Positions 28,267-38,682 of a stretch of 39,567 nucleotides of DNA are shown here, in pieces. Every line of letters begins with the position of its first letter. Within the stretch, counting starts at the first letter, position 1. The DNA is taken from NCBI GenBank assembly GCA_016711605.1, contig JADJSS010000043.1, positions 1 through 39,567 of the forward strand, written 5' to 3'. Made by a program: the position numbers and the translations under genes. Origin of the DNA: Saprospirales bacterium (GTDB taxonomy: Bacteria > Bacteroidota > Bacteroidia > Chitinophagales > JADIYW01). A model generated the notes under the pieces. That model was not told the DNA's origin. It saw only the letters and a program-made list of their open reading frames with translations, and did not search any database.

Positions 28267-28710
28267 TTAAGCTTGGAATGGTGCGTCACCCGTAACAGTG
28301 ATTCCCATACTTCTTGCAGTTCCTGCCACCATTGTCATAGCTGATTTTACTGTAAAACAGTTTAAATCTGGCATTTTAATTTCTGCAATTTCTTTCACTT
28401 GATCCCAAGACACAGACCCTACCTTATTACGATTTGGAATTTTAGAGCCAGCTTTGGCTTTAGAATATTCCAGCAATAAAGCGGAAGCAGGTGGCGTCTT
28501 GATGACGAACGTGAACGATTTATCTTTAAAAACCGTGATTACACACGGTAAAATTTTACCTTGTTTATCTTGAGTTGCAGCGTTGAATTGTTTGCAAAAC
28601 TCCATGATGTTCACACCTTTAGAACCTAAAGCTGGTCCGATTGGTGGAGCTGGATTTGCTTGTCCGCCTTTTACTTGTAACTTTATAAACGTTTCGATTT
28701 CCTTTGCCAT
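28267..28710 (-). CDS. rplK: 50S ribosomal protein L11
   Basis: The 147-residue protein binds the GTPase-associated centre of 23S rRNA. The N-terminal proline-rich loop GGQANPAPPIGPALGSKGVNI is intact, as is the C-terminal RNA-binding domain ending GTARSMGITVTGD. This is the thiostrepton-site protein. It starts 3 bases after nusG ends, so the two are translationally close. Confidence 0.99.
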   Translation of the reverse strand: MAKEIETFIKLQVKGGQANPAPPIGPALGSKGVNIMEFCKQFNAATQDKQGKILPCVITVFKDKSFTFVIKTPPASALLLEYSKAKAGSKIPNRNKVGSVSWDQVKEIAEIKMPDLNCFTVKSAMTMVAGTARSMGITVTGDAPFQA

Positions 28711-28713
28711 TTC

Positions 28714-29259
28714 TTATTGTTTTTCTACTTGCATAAAATTTAACTCCACAGGAGTTTTTCTTCCAAATATTTTTACGACTACGCGTAATTTTTTCTTGTC
28801 TTCCATTATTTCTTCAATAGTTCCAGTGAAATCATTGAATGGTCCGTCTGTTATTTTCACATCTTCACCAACCAAGAATGGTTCGCTTGTTGTGCCACCA
28901 ACTTCTTCCTGTTCATCTACTTTTCCTAAGATTCTATTTACTTCTGCTTTTTTTAAAGGGATAGGTTTATTTCTTTCAATAAAACTTATTACGTTGGTCA
29001 TATTTTGAATATGCAGAACAATATCACCATTAAATTTAGCTGCTACTGCTTCCATCATCAAATAACCAGGAAAAAAGTTCTTTTCGTGAATTACTTTTTT
29101 ACCACCTTTTAGTTTATATACTTTTTCAGTAGGTACAATTACCTGCGGAATAATTTCAGACCAACCAGAAAGACGAATTTCTTTCTCGATGATATCGCGT
29201 AGTTTTTTTTCCTTGCCGCTAATTACCCTTAATACGTACCATTTTTTTTCGTCTGACAT
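28714..29259 (-). CDS. nusG: Transcription termination/antitermination factor NusG
   Basis: The 181-residue protein has the NGN domain (KKWYVLRVISGKEKKLRDII and FFPGYLMMEA) that contacts RNA polymerase, and a KOW domain (VKITDGPFNDFTGTIEEI). It tunes elongation and couples transcription to translation. It lies 23 bases after secE, in the order secE-nusG-rplKAJL seen across bacteria. Confidence 0.98.
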   Translation of the reverse strand: MSDEKKWYVLRVISGKEKKLRDIIEKEIRLSGWSEIIPQVIVPTEKVYKLKGGKKVIHEKNFFPGYLMMEAVAAKFNGDIVLHIQNMTNVISFIERNKPIPLKKAEVNRILGKVDEQEEVGGTTSEPFLVGEDVKITDGPFNDFTGTIEEIMEDKKKLRVVVKIFGRKTPVELNFMQVEKQ

Positions 29260-29282
29260 TTGTATATATTGAACAGGTTAAT

Positions 29283-29483
29283 TTATGGGTTAGTCAATTT
29301 GTAGATAATATCGCTAAAAATAACGTTAGAAATCATATCCATTAAGCCAATAATTAATGCGATAATAAAAGCAGCAACAGCAACGATAGCTGCATTTGCC
29401 TGTAAATCTTTCCAAGTTGGCCACGTTACTTTCGTAGTCAATTCTTCATAAGATGATTGTAGATATGATTTAATATTATCCAT
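29283..29483 (-). CDS. secE: Preprotein translocase subunit SecE
   Basis: The 66-residue protein has the minimal SecE layout: an amphipathic helix with EELTTKVTWPTWKDLQ, then a single transmembrane helix at about 31-51. It clamps SecY in the protein-export channel. The open frame extends upstream to 29546, but that extension is the antisense of nothing useful: it is translated tRNA-Trp sequence. I therefore chose the ATG at 29483, which gives the conserved N-terminus MDNIKSYLQSSYEEL. Confidence 0.96.
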   Translation of the reverse strand: MDNIKSYLQSSYEELTTKVTWPTWKDLQANAAIVAVAAFIIALIIGLMDMISNVIFSDIIYKLTNP

Positions 29484-29497
29484 TTTCCATTTTTTTG

Positions 29498-29568
29498 CAC
29501 GGGCGGAGAGATTCGAACTCCCATCAGCGGTTTTGGAGACCGACATTCTACCCTTGAACTACGCCCGT
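29498..29568 (-). tRNA. tRNA-Trp (CCA)
   Basis: The acceptor ACGGGCG / CGCCCGT pairs fully, with discriminator G73 as expected for tryptophan. The anticodon loop CTCCAAA carries CCA. The T-loop is TTCGAAT, and the 3' CCA is not encoded. It lies between tuf and secE, the position seen in many bacteria for this tRNA. Confidence 0.95.
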
Positions 29569-29574
29569 CTAAAA

Positions 29575-29613
29575 AGTCACTAGTCACTCACTTTAAAAAA
29601 GTGACTAGTGACT
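29575..29613 (-). terminator. Terminator of tuf, ahead of tRNA-Trp
   Basis: A perfect 14-bp inverted repeat (AGTCACTAGTCACT / AGTGACTAGTGACT) surrounds an 11-base loop. On the minus strand it is followed by TTTTTAG. It begins 16 bases after the tuf stop and lies just before tRNA-Trp, so the tRNA-secE-nusG transcript may depend on readthrough or its own promoter. Confidence 0.75.
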
Positions 29614-29628
29614 AATGACGGTTTATAA

Positions 29629-30811
29629 TTATTTTAAAATTTCAGTTACTTGACCAGCACCTACTGTTCTACCACCTTCACGGATAGCGAATTTCAGACC
29701 TTTTTCTAACGCAACTGGGTAAATTAATTTTACTGTTAATGTTACGTTATCACCTGGCATAACCATTTCAACACCAGCAGGTAATTGATCTCACCTGTAA
29801 CGTCTGTTGTTCTTAAATAGAACTGAGGACGATATTTGTTGAAGAATGGTGTATGACGTCCACCTTCATCTTTCGATAAAATATAAACTTCACATTTGAA
29901 TTCAGTATGTGGTGTTACAGAACCTGGTTTGCAGATTACCATACCACGTTTAATATCTGTTTTTTCAATACCACGTAATAAGATACCTACGTTTTCACCA
30001 GCTTCACCGATGTCTAAGATTTTACGGAACATCTCAACACCTGTACAAGTAGATGTCATTGATTTTTCTTGTAAACCTACGATTTCAACTGGCTCACCTG
30101 TTTTAACAACACCTCTTTCAATACGACCTGTAGCCACTGTACCACGACCTGTGATAGAGAATACGTCTTCTACTGGCATCAAGAAAGGTTGGTCAATTGG
30201 ACGAGCAGGTAATGGAACCCATTCATCAACAGCTTTCATTAAAGCTTCGATTTGTGCAGTACCTTCAGGATCATCTTGTAAAGCTTTAATAGCAGAACCT
30301 TGGATGATTGGTGTATTATCACCATCAAAACCACGACGAGTTAATTCTTCACGAATATCCATTTCTACTAATTCTAATAATTCTGGATCGTCAACTAAAT
30401 CAACTTTATTCATAAACACAACCATTTTAGGAACACCAACTTGTGCAGCTAAAAGGATATGTTCTTTAGTTTGTGGCATCGGACCGTCTGTAGAAGCAAC
30501 TACTAATATTGCTCCATCCATTTGAGCCGCACCAGTGATCATGTTTTTGATATAATCGGCGTGACCTGGACAGTCAACGTGTGCGTAGTGTCTTGTATCT
30601 GTTTGATATTCAACGTGCGCAGTATTAATAGTAATACCTCTTTCTTTTCTTCTGGCAGCATCGATTGAATCATAATCTTTCTTTCTGCTAAACCTCTTTT
30701 TGACAATACATACGTAATTGCAGCTGTCAAAGTAGTTTTACCGTGGTCAACGTGACCGATTGTTCCTACGTTTACGTGCGGCTTATCTTTTACAAATTTT
30801 TCCTTAGCCAT
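29629..30811 (-). CDS. tuf: Elongation factor Tu (two one-base frameshifts)
   Basis: EF-Tu delivers aminoacyl-tRNA to the ribosome. The N-terminus MAKEKFVKDKPHVNVGTIGH is normal, and G1 GHVDHGKT and G4 NKVD are visible. The frame breaks twice. At 30678-30680 a T run is one base short, so RKDYDSIDAARR becomes RKIMIQSM. At 29785-29786 a second run is one base short, so GEIKLPAGVEMV becomes GEINYLLVLKW. Restoring both yields 394 residues with the usual C-terminus (TEILK, stop at 29629). A cell needs intact EF-Tu, so these are most likely sequence errors unless another tuf copy exists elsewhere. It is transcribed after the four-tRNA cluster. Confidence 0.95.
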
Positions 30812-30854
30812 GATTTGTTTTTTTAAATATTTTAATAATTAGTTTACTATTTTG

Positions 30855-30924
<70 letters not shown>

Positions 30925-30927
<3 letters not shown>

Positions 30928-30997
30928 GGAAGACGAGGTTCGAACCCACGACCTACAGCTTGGAAGGCTGTCGCTCTACCAGCTGAGCTACTTCCGC
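30925..30997 (-). tRNA. tRNA-Gly (TCC)
   Basis: The acceptor GCGGAAG / CTTCCGC pairs fully, with discriminator T73 as expected for glycine. The anticodon loop contains TCC (CTTCCAA), and the T-loop is TTCGAAC. It corresponds to E. coli glyT in the same cluster order. CCA is not clearly encoded. Confidence 0.93.
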
Positions 30998-31095
30998 AAT
31001 GTTAATTTTTGAATGTTGATTAAGAATTTTAACATAATTCTTATAGCAACTTCAATTTTAAAGAACTTAAAGTTAATTATATACTAACTTTTTTG

Positions 31096-31178
31096 TGGGC
31101 AGAGAAGGATTCGAACCTACGTACTCTCACGAGGACAGATTTACAGTCTGTTGCCTTTAACCACTCGGCCATCTACCC
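31096..31178 (-). tRNA. tRNA-Tyr (GTA)
   Basis: An 83-base class II tRNA with a long variable arm. The acceptor is GGGTAGA / TCTGCCC, the anticodon loop CTGTAAA has GTA, and the T-loop is TTCGAAT. It is the second gene of the Thr-Tyr-Gly-Thr cluster upstream of tuf. Confidence 0.95.
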
Positions 31179-31260
31179 TAGAAACTTTCAAACTAATAAT
31201 TTAAAGATATTTTTACATAAAGACTCTTTAATTTTATTAATCTTAGTTACAAGTTGGTTG

Positions 31261-31333
31261 AGCCGATGGAGGGATTCGAACCCCGACCCGCTGATTACAA
31301 ATCAGCTGCTCTGGCCAACTGAGCTACATCGGC
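31261..31333 (-). tRNA. tRNA-Thr (TGT)
   Basis: The acceptor GCCGATG / CATCGGC pairs fully. The anticodon stem-loop GCTGA-TTTGTAA-TCAGC carries TGT. The 5' T-stem strand looks one base short (GGGG opposite CCCTC), which may be a sequence error or a four-base variable loop. It is first in the cluster, equivalent to E. coli thrU. Confidence 0.9.
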
Positions 31334-31744
31334 AATTTAATTGAATGATTTTCAAGAACTTATTTACAAAAACAACATATTTCTGTCATTTTCGGAGTGC
31401 AAATATACAAATAAACTTTGATTTAGTGAATGTTGTGCATAAAAATGTTTGCGGTTTAAGATTATTTAAAGTTTGAACAATTTAAAAGGAACAGAAATCA
31501 AGAAACTTTTAAATTATTTAATAAGAATATTAAGAGAAAAATTAAAAACTATGATTCTCAATGAAGATATCCAATTTAATAAAAAAATAGAAGCATATTT
31601 AATTTAAATATCATATATTTTAATTTGTATTGTTAGGCATTGTAAAAAAATCATTGGTAGAATTAATCTGACACTAGATTAAGCGAAGAACAACAATGAT
31701 GAGTAGATGTCAAAATAATCATTAAACATTTTTCACACTCAAAC
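31334..31744. other. 411-base AT-rich intergenic region
   Basis: This stretch separates the tRNA-tuf transcript from the convergently oriented end of the acetate-kinase unit on the same strand. Apart from a -7 box candidate at 31400-31407, I see no gene, strong hairpin or repeat in it. The only open frame of note is 18 codons with no support. Confidence 0.6.
31400..31407 (-). promoter_or_regulatory. Candidate -7 box for the tRNA-tuf operon
   Basis: On the minus strand TATATTTG matches TAnnTTTG exactly, about 67 bases before tRNA-Thr(TGT). No clear -33 TTG is found at the usual distance, so confidence is limited. Confidence 0.4.
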
Positions 31745-32344
31745 TCACAGCTTTTCAGAAAGCATAAGTGTTCCTTCTTCACCAGATTTTATTTGTGCAG
31801 CATTACCTTCGTCGGTGTCAATATGCATTTCTAATTTAAATTTATCAGAAACACGAATTAGTACATTTTTAAAAGTAAGTGGTCTTTCGTCGTCATCAAT
31901 ATCAACATTTACAATATCTTTATCTTGTACACCAAAAATTGCAGCATCCGTTGGATGCATGTGTATATGTCTCCATGCTTGTATGACACCTTCTTTAAAA
32001 TTGCTGTACCATTTGTTCCAATCAAAGTAATACCAGGTGTTCCAGCAACATTTCCACTATCACGTACTGGTGCATCTATGCCTAAAAAAAACTCATCTGT
32101 TCTAGAAATTTCCAGTTGATTTTTGGGACGAATCGGACCTAGAATTCTTACATTTTCAATTTTGTTTTTCGTACCAACTATGGTTACCATTTCATTGGCT
32201 GCAAACTGTCCAGGTTGTGATAAATTTTTAAAAACAGTTAACTCATAATCTGGACCAAATAAAATATCCAACGTTTCGCGTGTTACATGCACATGACGAG
32301 CTGACACCGCAATTGGAATTTTTGGTACACAATTTACTTTGTTT
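31745..32344 (-). pseudogene. PduL-type phosphotransacylase domain (one-base break; probably fused to acetate kinase)
   Basis: PduL interconverts acyl-CoA and acyl phosphate. The domain starts at VPKIPIAVSARHVHVTRETL and contains the two histidine clusters that bind zinc: ARHVHV near the start and HIHMHPTDA in the middle. A one-base gap at 31995-31997 (plus-strand TTT) splits it; restoring it gives AILKEGVIQAWRHIHMHPTDA. No start codon is visible upstream of IPIAVSARHVH. Instead the sequence reads directly out of the acetate kinase C-terminus once one base is added to the eight-T run at 32342-32349. So this is probably the C-terminal half of one protein that makes acetate and ATP from acetyl-CoA. 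Confidence 0.8.
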
Positions 32345-33525
32345 TTTTTCTTGTATTATTTTTTCAGATTCTAACGCAATGGCTAATTCTTCATTTGTTT
32401 TAATGGCTAAAATTTTTATTCTAGAAGTTTCATCAGATATATTGATTACCTCTTTTTCATCAGATAATTTTTCCGTTTTGTTTTTATCATCATCTAAATC
32501 AATACCTAAAAAAATTCATTTTCTGGCAAACACGATTTCTAATTTCTACAGCGTTTTCGCCAATTCCACCTGTAAATAATAAAACATCAAATCCACCCAT
32601 AATTGCAGCGTACGCACCAATATATTTGGTTAAACGATGTGTGAAAACCTGTATAGCTAAACGACAATTTTCGTTCCCATTTTCGGCTTGTAAAATAATA
32701 TCACGCATGTCATTTCCAATACCACTCAAACCTGTTAGGCCAGATTTTTTATTTAATAATTCTTCAATTTGTTCTAGCGATAAATTTCCTTTTTGCTAAA
32801 TGAAAAATAATTCCAGCATCAATATCGCCACTGCGCGAACCCATTAATAAGCCTTCTATTGGTGTAAAACCCATTGATGTTTCTACACTTCTGCCATATT
32901 CTATGGCACAAACACTTGCGCCATTTCCTAAATGACAAGAAATAATTCGTATGTTTTTTAAATCTGTTTGTAAGAAATTACTTGCTTTTTCGGCAACATA
33001 CTTGTGACTGGTTCCGTGAAATCCATATCGTTTTATTTTTAATGTATCAGCAATGATTTTATCAATTGCATAATATTTTGCACGGTTTGGAATTGTTTGA
33101 TGAAACGCAGTATCAAATACAGCAACATTTGGTAAGGTAGGAAAAATTTCTTTTGCTTCTTGAATGCCAGCTAAATTTGCAGGATTGTGCAATGGAGCCA
33201 ACGAACATAAATCTTCAATAATTTTTTCTACATGCTCATCAATTAAAACTGGCTGTTGATAGACGTCACCACCATGCACCACACGATGACCAATACCAAC
33301 AATAGAATTTGATAATTCATCATTTTTATTTTTTGAAAACAAAATTGGAGAATATTTTTAAAATTGATTTCTCCGTTATATTCAACTAAATTTTTATTTA
33401 TTGTTATTTCAGGACTTAGTATTTATACGTTCAGCATCTAATTCAAAAATTGACTTTTTAGTTAAAGTATCAATAATATCTGCTTTTATAGATGAACTGC
33501 CACAATTAATTACCAAAATTTGCAT
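32345..33525 (-). pseudogene. ackA: Acetate kinase (frame-broken; N-terminal part of an AckA-PduL unit)
   Basis: The N-terminus MQILVINCGSSSIKADII at 33525 carries the ASKHA phosphate-1 motif NCGSSS. The frame breaks at about 33418 and 33350. It is open for 32764-33342, showing GIGHRVVHGGDVY, VFDTAFHQTIP, RYGFHGTSHKYV, HLGNGASVCAI and GLLMGSRSGDIDAGI. It breaks again at 32792-32796 and resumes with LFTGGIGENAVEIRNRVCQK. An extra base at 32508-32514 interrupts MNFLGIDLDDDKN. The C-terminus ISDETSRIKILAIKTNEELAIA is typical and runs into the PduL domain. Acetate kinase makes ATP and acetate from acetyl phosphate. The breaks look like sequence errors. Confidence 0.85.
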
Positions 33526-33636
33526 GTATATAAATTTTGGTTAAAGATAAGAAATCAACTACATTATTTTGAGTAACCTATTACCGAATACAGTTTTTAT
33601 CTATATCTTAACGCTAATAAAATCAACTAGATTTTC

Positions 33637-35474
33637 ATGAAAAAAATATTTATCACTTTCACTTTCATTCTCACATTCACTTTCACATTTTCATCAGAAA
33701 TTAATCCAAAAGATGTAACCATTGTACGCGATACATTTGGTGTGCCACATATTTATGGTATTCACCGACGCAGATGCTGCTTATGGTTTGGCTTATGCGC
33801 ATTGCGAAGATGCGTTTACATTGATTCAATATAATTTATTAGCGACTAAAATAAACTCGGTTCAGTGCTTGGGAAAAATGGTGTTTTGTTAGATTATGCG
33901 ATGCAATTTTTGGTGTAGATACATTGGTGGAGAACCGATATGAAAAAGAGGTTTCGCCAGCATTTAAAAAGTATTGGAAGGTTATATACAAGGTGTGAAC
34001 GATTATGCAGCCAAACATCCAACAGAAATTTTAGTTAAAACACATTTCCGTTTTCGCCAAAAGATGTGCTGAAAGGTTATGCTGGAATGGGGGTTTTATT
34101 GGCTGGTGCTGGTTTAGATTTGAAAGCGATAAAAGATAATATTGCAGCAGAAGTTTTCAACCAAATGAAAAAGGTAGTGGATCTAACGCAATGGTATTGG
34201 CTCCTTCATGAACAGAAGATGGCAAAACGTGGTTTTTGAGCAACCTCACATCAGCCAATTGAAGGACAAATGGCTTGGTACGAAGCACATGTAAACAGCA
34301 ATGAAGGTTGGAATATGTTAGGCGCTTTGTTTCCAGGTGGTGTATCTATTTTTGTTGGATGCAACGAAAATTTAGGTTGGACACATACAACAGATTATCA
34401 CAATTTTGGCGATGTGTATTTGCTAAAATTAAGCAACAATAAAAAGCAACATTTGTATGATAATCAATGGAAAGATTTTTCTTATAAAACGGTGCGTCTG
34501 AAAATTAAATTAGGTAAAATTATTTTACCTGTTAAAAAGAAAAATCCAGTTTGTGAATATGGACCTGTTTTTTAAACAAGCATGGTTGGTCCGCATTGCG
34601 TTATCCATGCCATGGAAATCGTAAGGTAAGCAGAACAATCGGTTTTGATGAACAAAGGAAAAATTTTAACGAATTTGAAACGGCTATAAAAATGCAAAGC
34701 GATGCCTTTGTTTACTACAACTTACGCAGATAGAGAAGGAAATATTTTTTAATTTCTGATGGAAAAATTCTGTTGCGCGATTCAACTTTGAATTGGAATA
34801 GACCAATTACTGGCGTTTCTTCCAGCTACAAATGGACAGAAATGTTGCTGTATGAACGCAAAATAAAATACCCCAATCCAAAATGTGGTTTTTGTTTAAT
34901 TGCAACGGAACACCTTAAAATGCTACCGCTTACGACGAAAATTCTACAGATTATTTTGTCGGTTTGCAGTTGTTTACCTATAACAGAAACGAACGGTTTT
35001 TTACCGGTTGCTGAATCAACACCAAGGTGTGTTTACTTGACAAGATTTTAAAAGTATTAAGTTTGATAAATCGTATGATTCTGCAGGAACGTACATGCGA
35101 AATTTTAAAGCATTGTTTAATTTAGATGCTACTAAATATCCAAACCTAAAAGATGTAATTTCAAAAATAAAAGCATGGAATTTAAGTGGTGATAAAAATT
35201 GTCTGAAGTCCCGCGCGCCGTTGATCCGAAGTACGACAAGAAAAATCTTATTTATAAAATGACAGCAGGCGATGGTTATATGCAGTTTGCAAAATTTAGT
35301 AAAACTGGTGTTGAGTTGGAAACCATTTCGCCATTTGGCGCATCAACACATGCAAATAGCAAACACTACAACGATCAACTAGAATTATTTGTAAATGAAA
35401 AAACAAAAAAGATGTCGTTATTGAAAGAAGATGTTTTAAAAAGTGCCGAACGTATTTATCATCCTGGTGAATAA
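33637..35474 (+). pseudogene. Penicillin acylase family N-terminal nucleophile hydrolase (multiple frame breaks)
   Basis: The family cleaves amide bonds such as those of beta-lactams or acyl-homoserine lactones. A signal peptide (MKKIFITFTFILTFTFTFSS) is encoded by imperfect TTTCAC repeats. Family motifs in order: VTIVRDTFGVPHIYG, AAYGLAYAHCEDAF, then the autocatalytic site GSGSNAMVLAPS, where the nucleophile Ser is the codon at 34182-34184, and GWNMLGALFPGGVSIFVGCN with NLGWTHTTDYHNFGDVY. The intact family has an alpha chain, a spacer and a beta chain of about 600 residues, which fits 1838 bases. Breaks occur about every 150-300 bases. It is divergent from ackA. Substrate unknown; a role in quorum-signal breakdown is only a family-level possibility. 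Confidence 0.8.
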
Positions 35475-35481
35475 TTAATTT

Positions 35482-37333
35482 ATGAAATCAACATTTAGTC
35501 TATTCTTTCTAATAGTCATTGGATCAAAATTATTTTCTCAATCGAAACAAATAAATCTATTGATTCTATTAATGATTTGAGTATGCTCGTTTCAGAAACA
35601 GATGCAACGAACTATGTTTCGCAAATCAAGCAATCAAATCAGTGAGCAACAAAATTATCTAACTGGAAAAAGCAAAAGCATATAATTGTATTGGTATTGT
35701 ATATGATAGCTGGTAATTACGATTCATCAATCTACTATTATAATAAAGGTTTGCAAAATTGAAAAAAAGAAGCAAAAACAATAAAAGTTACAGCTGCAAT
35801 TACCAATAATATAGGTATGATTCATTGGAATAAAGGTACTACGAAATTGCGTTGCAAAAATATTTTGAAGCAAATAAATTATATATACAAGAAAAAATGA
35901 AAAAGGCCAAGCTAATACGTTAAGTAATATTGGATTGATTTATGACATTCATAAAGATAAAGAAGCAATGGAATATTGCGAGCAGGCATTAACTATTCGC
36001 GAAAAAATAAATGATGAATATGGATTAAGTATTTCTTATACCAACTTGGCTTCATTGTATTCTAATTTAAATGTAATGAATAAATGTATAGCATTTAATC
36101 AGAAATCGATTGATATAAAAACGAAAGTAAAGGATGATTATGAAATTGCTATAAATTTAAATATGGCAAGCGAGCATACTAAACTCAAACAGTACGACAA
36201 AGCATTAGCATTAAATTTTGATGCAGAAAAACTGAATAAAAATAGATGACAAGTTTGGTTTATGTACAACTTATGAAGCAATCGGTCATGTTTTTTCTAA
36301 ATTGCTAAAAAATAATAAAAAATCAATCGACTATTTAAAAAGCAGAAAGCATTGCAGTTGAGTTAGATTCTAAATCTAAATTAAAAGATATTTATTTAGG
36401 ATTGCTTTGAAACTACAAAGAAATAAAGCAGTTTGAGGAAGCCATCCAATATTTTGAAAAGCATGATGCATTAAAAGATTCTATTTTCTCAACAGAAAGT
36501 AACGATGCATTTGCTAAATTACATGTACAATATGAAACTGAAAAAATCAAAAGAAATTGCTAAACAACAATTAGAAATTAAAAATCGAAATTTTTATTGG
36601 TTGGATTATTTTCGCTGTTATTAATTGCATCATTGTTGTTTATTTAATCTATTCTAAAAATAAAGCTAAGCAGGAAAACAATTGCAATTAGAGCGTTTAG
36701 TATGAACAAGAACAACGAGCAAAAGTAATTTTAGAAACTGAAGAGAACGAACGTCAACGCCTAGCACGAGAATTACACGATGGTGTTGGCCAATTATTAA
36801 CCGCTACAAAATTAAATCTATAAATCTGAAAATACTGAAAACGCAACAGCATCAATACAGCATTCAATGAATATTTTAGATGAATCTATTCAGGAAATTA
36901 GAATATATCACACAACATGGTGCCTGATGTTTACTAAGATTTGGTTTGGTAAAAGCTGTGGGAAGAATTTATAAAAAAATTAAAACCAATCAACAGCAAT
37001 TAATTTTGAAAGTACAAATTTTGATGCAACTGTTTTAGATGAAACATCGCAGCACGTTGTATAGAATTATTCAAGAAAGTGTAAATAATGCAATAAAATA
37101 CGCTGATGCAACAACAATAAATGTGCAATTAACTTCAGATGAAGATGAACTTACTTTTGTTGATTGAAGATAATGGAAAAGGATTTGGATATAGATGCGA
37201 TGTTGCAAAAATGAATTGGAATGAAAAACATGAATCTAGAAGTGAGTTTTTTAAAAGGTCATTTAACTATTGATTCATCATTAGAAATGGAACAACTATT
37301 ATTGTTGATATTCCGATTAATAAAATTAGCTGA
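35482..37333 (+). pseudogene. TPR-containing sensor histidine kinase, NarL/UhpB class (multiple frame breaks)
   Basis: Reassembled across frames, the protein starts with a signal-like segment (MKSTFSLFFLIVIGSKLFSQ), then at least five TPR-like repeats, of which 35935-36249 is open (EYCEQALTIREKINDEYGLS and later repeats). A transmembrane helix follows (about 36600-36660, FSLLLIASLLFIYLIY), then a coiled coil. The HisKA_3 dimerisation domain has EENERQRLARELHDGVGQLL, with the phospho-His codon at 36776-36778. A HATPase_c domain with IIQESVNNAIKYA and IEDNGKGF ends the gene at TGA 37331. Such kinases usually act with LuxR/NarL regulators, none of which is in this window. It starts 7 bases after the acylase and may be co-transcribed. 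Confidence 0.8.
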
Positions 37334-37335
37334 AA

Positions 37336-38177
37336 TTAATTTATTTTTTCTTTTCTATCAAACATTGCATGTAAAAAACGGCGCTTGCTAATAATGACTG
37401 AACCAATGTAAAACTTCCAATTGAGTTGTTCATTTTCATGTAAAAAATTGCAGCTAAACCACACCATAAACTGGCTCTAAATTATTGATTAAAGAAGTAG
37501 TAAATGCGTTGGTTGCTTTCGTTAATGCACAAAATAAAATTATAAGGAATAATAGTACAAACAACAGACAGAATCATCAATAAAATAAAGTCTTTGATGT
37601 TGGTATTGGAAACAATTGTTTGTGAAATGCAAATAAAATGGCAAACAAAAACTCAAAAATAAAAAGCCACTTAACATTTGAATAAACGTGATGGAATTGG
37701 GTTCAATTTCTTGCGTGTATTTTATTATAGATAGAAAAAATGCAGCTAATATAGCAGCTAAAATGCCCAACCAAAACCAAATTTCAAATTAATATCTAAA
37801 TGATTGGTTGATGAGTAATATTCAGGAATTACACAATTCCAAAAAATAAATTCGATTTATTGAAAGCGTTTTTGGTAATGATTGGTTCTAAAACAGAAAT
37901 AAAAATGAAAATTAATGCAATGCAACTTACGGCAACAGATGCATTGGCAAATTTGTCGCACCATACCTAAGCAACCCAATGCAAAGTCAAAATTATACCG
38001 ATTCCGCCAATTGTACTTATTTTTGAATGAAAGTGTTTTAATATTCTCAATTATTTTTGAATAAACAACATTACCACAGAAACACCAAACACGATACTTG
38101 AAACCAAAGCAAAACTCACTTATTGAAATGAGTTTACCTAAAATAGCAGTCAAACCCCAAAGAATGTAGTGATGCAT
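37336..38177 (-). pseudogene. EamA/DMT-family transporter (multiple frame breaks)
   Basis: The N-terminus MHHYILWGLTAILGKLISIS is typical of Bacteroidota drug/metabolite transporters. A middle piece (37540-37770) reads LGILAAILAAFFLSIIKYTQEIEPNSITFIQMLSGFLFLSF, and the C-terminus reads KFYIGSVII and ends at 37336. Restored, it is about 280 residues with ten predicted helices in two EamA repeats. Members export small molecules or amino acids; the substrate is unknown. It converges with the histidine kinase. Confidence 0.75.
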
Positions 38178-38328
38178 TTGTATATATGCAGTACTTTGTT
38201 TTGCATGCTGCAAGATATGCAAAGCATATAAACGCTGACAAGTTTTACAGTATTATTTCTAAATTATGTTTAACTTTATTCTATGTACCCCCAGTAAATC
38301 TTATCGTTCAAAAAATTAATTTCTTTTT

Positions 38329-38669
38329 ATGGAAAGAAATATCACACATTAAAAGATTTTTATCCTTATCTATTTAACAGAACACAGCGATCCGACTTGT
38401 AGATTATTTCATTATATTGGCACTACACTTTTATTTGTAATTGTAATAGTATCAATTGTAACTGGTGGTATTGCAAAAATCTTATTTCTATTACCTATTG
38501 TAGTCGTTTTTGGCATGATGGCCGCCTTTATTTTGAGAAAAATAAACCAGCAACTTTTCAATATCCATTTCCTATAGTTTAGCGTCCGATTTCATTATGT
38601 TTTTCCATTTTTAACAGGAAAAGTAGATGCAAAACTAGCAATGATGCAAAGAAGATTGTTGGTGTTTAA
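38329..38669 (+). pseudogene. DUF962/Mpo1-like membrane protein (frame-broken)
   Basis: Across frames the sequence reads MERNI, LKDFYPYLF, HSDPTCRLFHYIGTTLLFVIVIVSIVTGG, then FEKNKPATFQYPF and FLTGKVDAK. The HYIGTT and EKNKPATF motifs and the helical hydrophobic pattern are those of the DUF962 family, whose yeast member Mpo1 is a 2-hydroxy fatty acid dioxygenase. The full length would be about 110 residues. The stop is uncertain because of the frame breaks; 38667-38669 is one candidate. Small integral membrane protein. Confidence 0.65.
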
Positions 38670-38682
38670 TTATACGTTGCTT

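Noticed and set aside
29484..29546. N-terminal extension of secE
   Set aside because: It translates the tRNA-Trp gene; the conserved SecE N-terminus starts at 29483.
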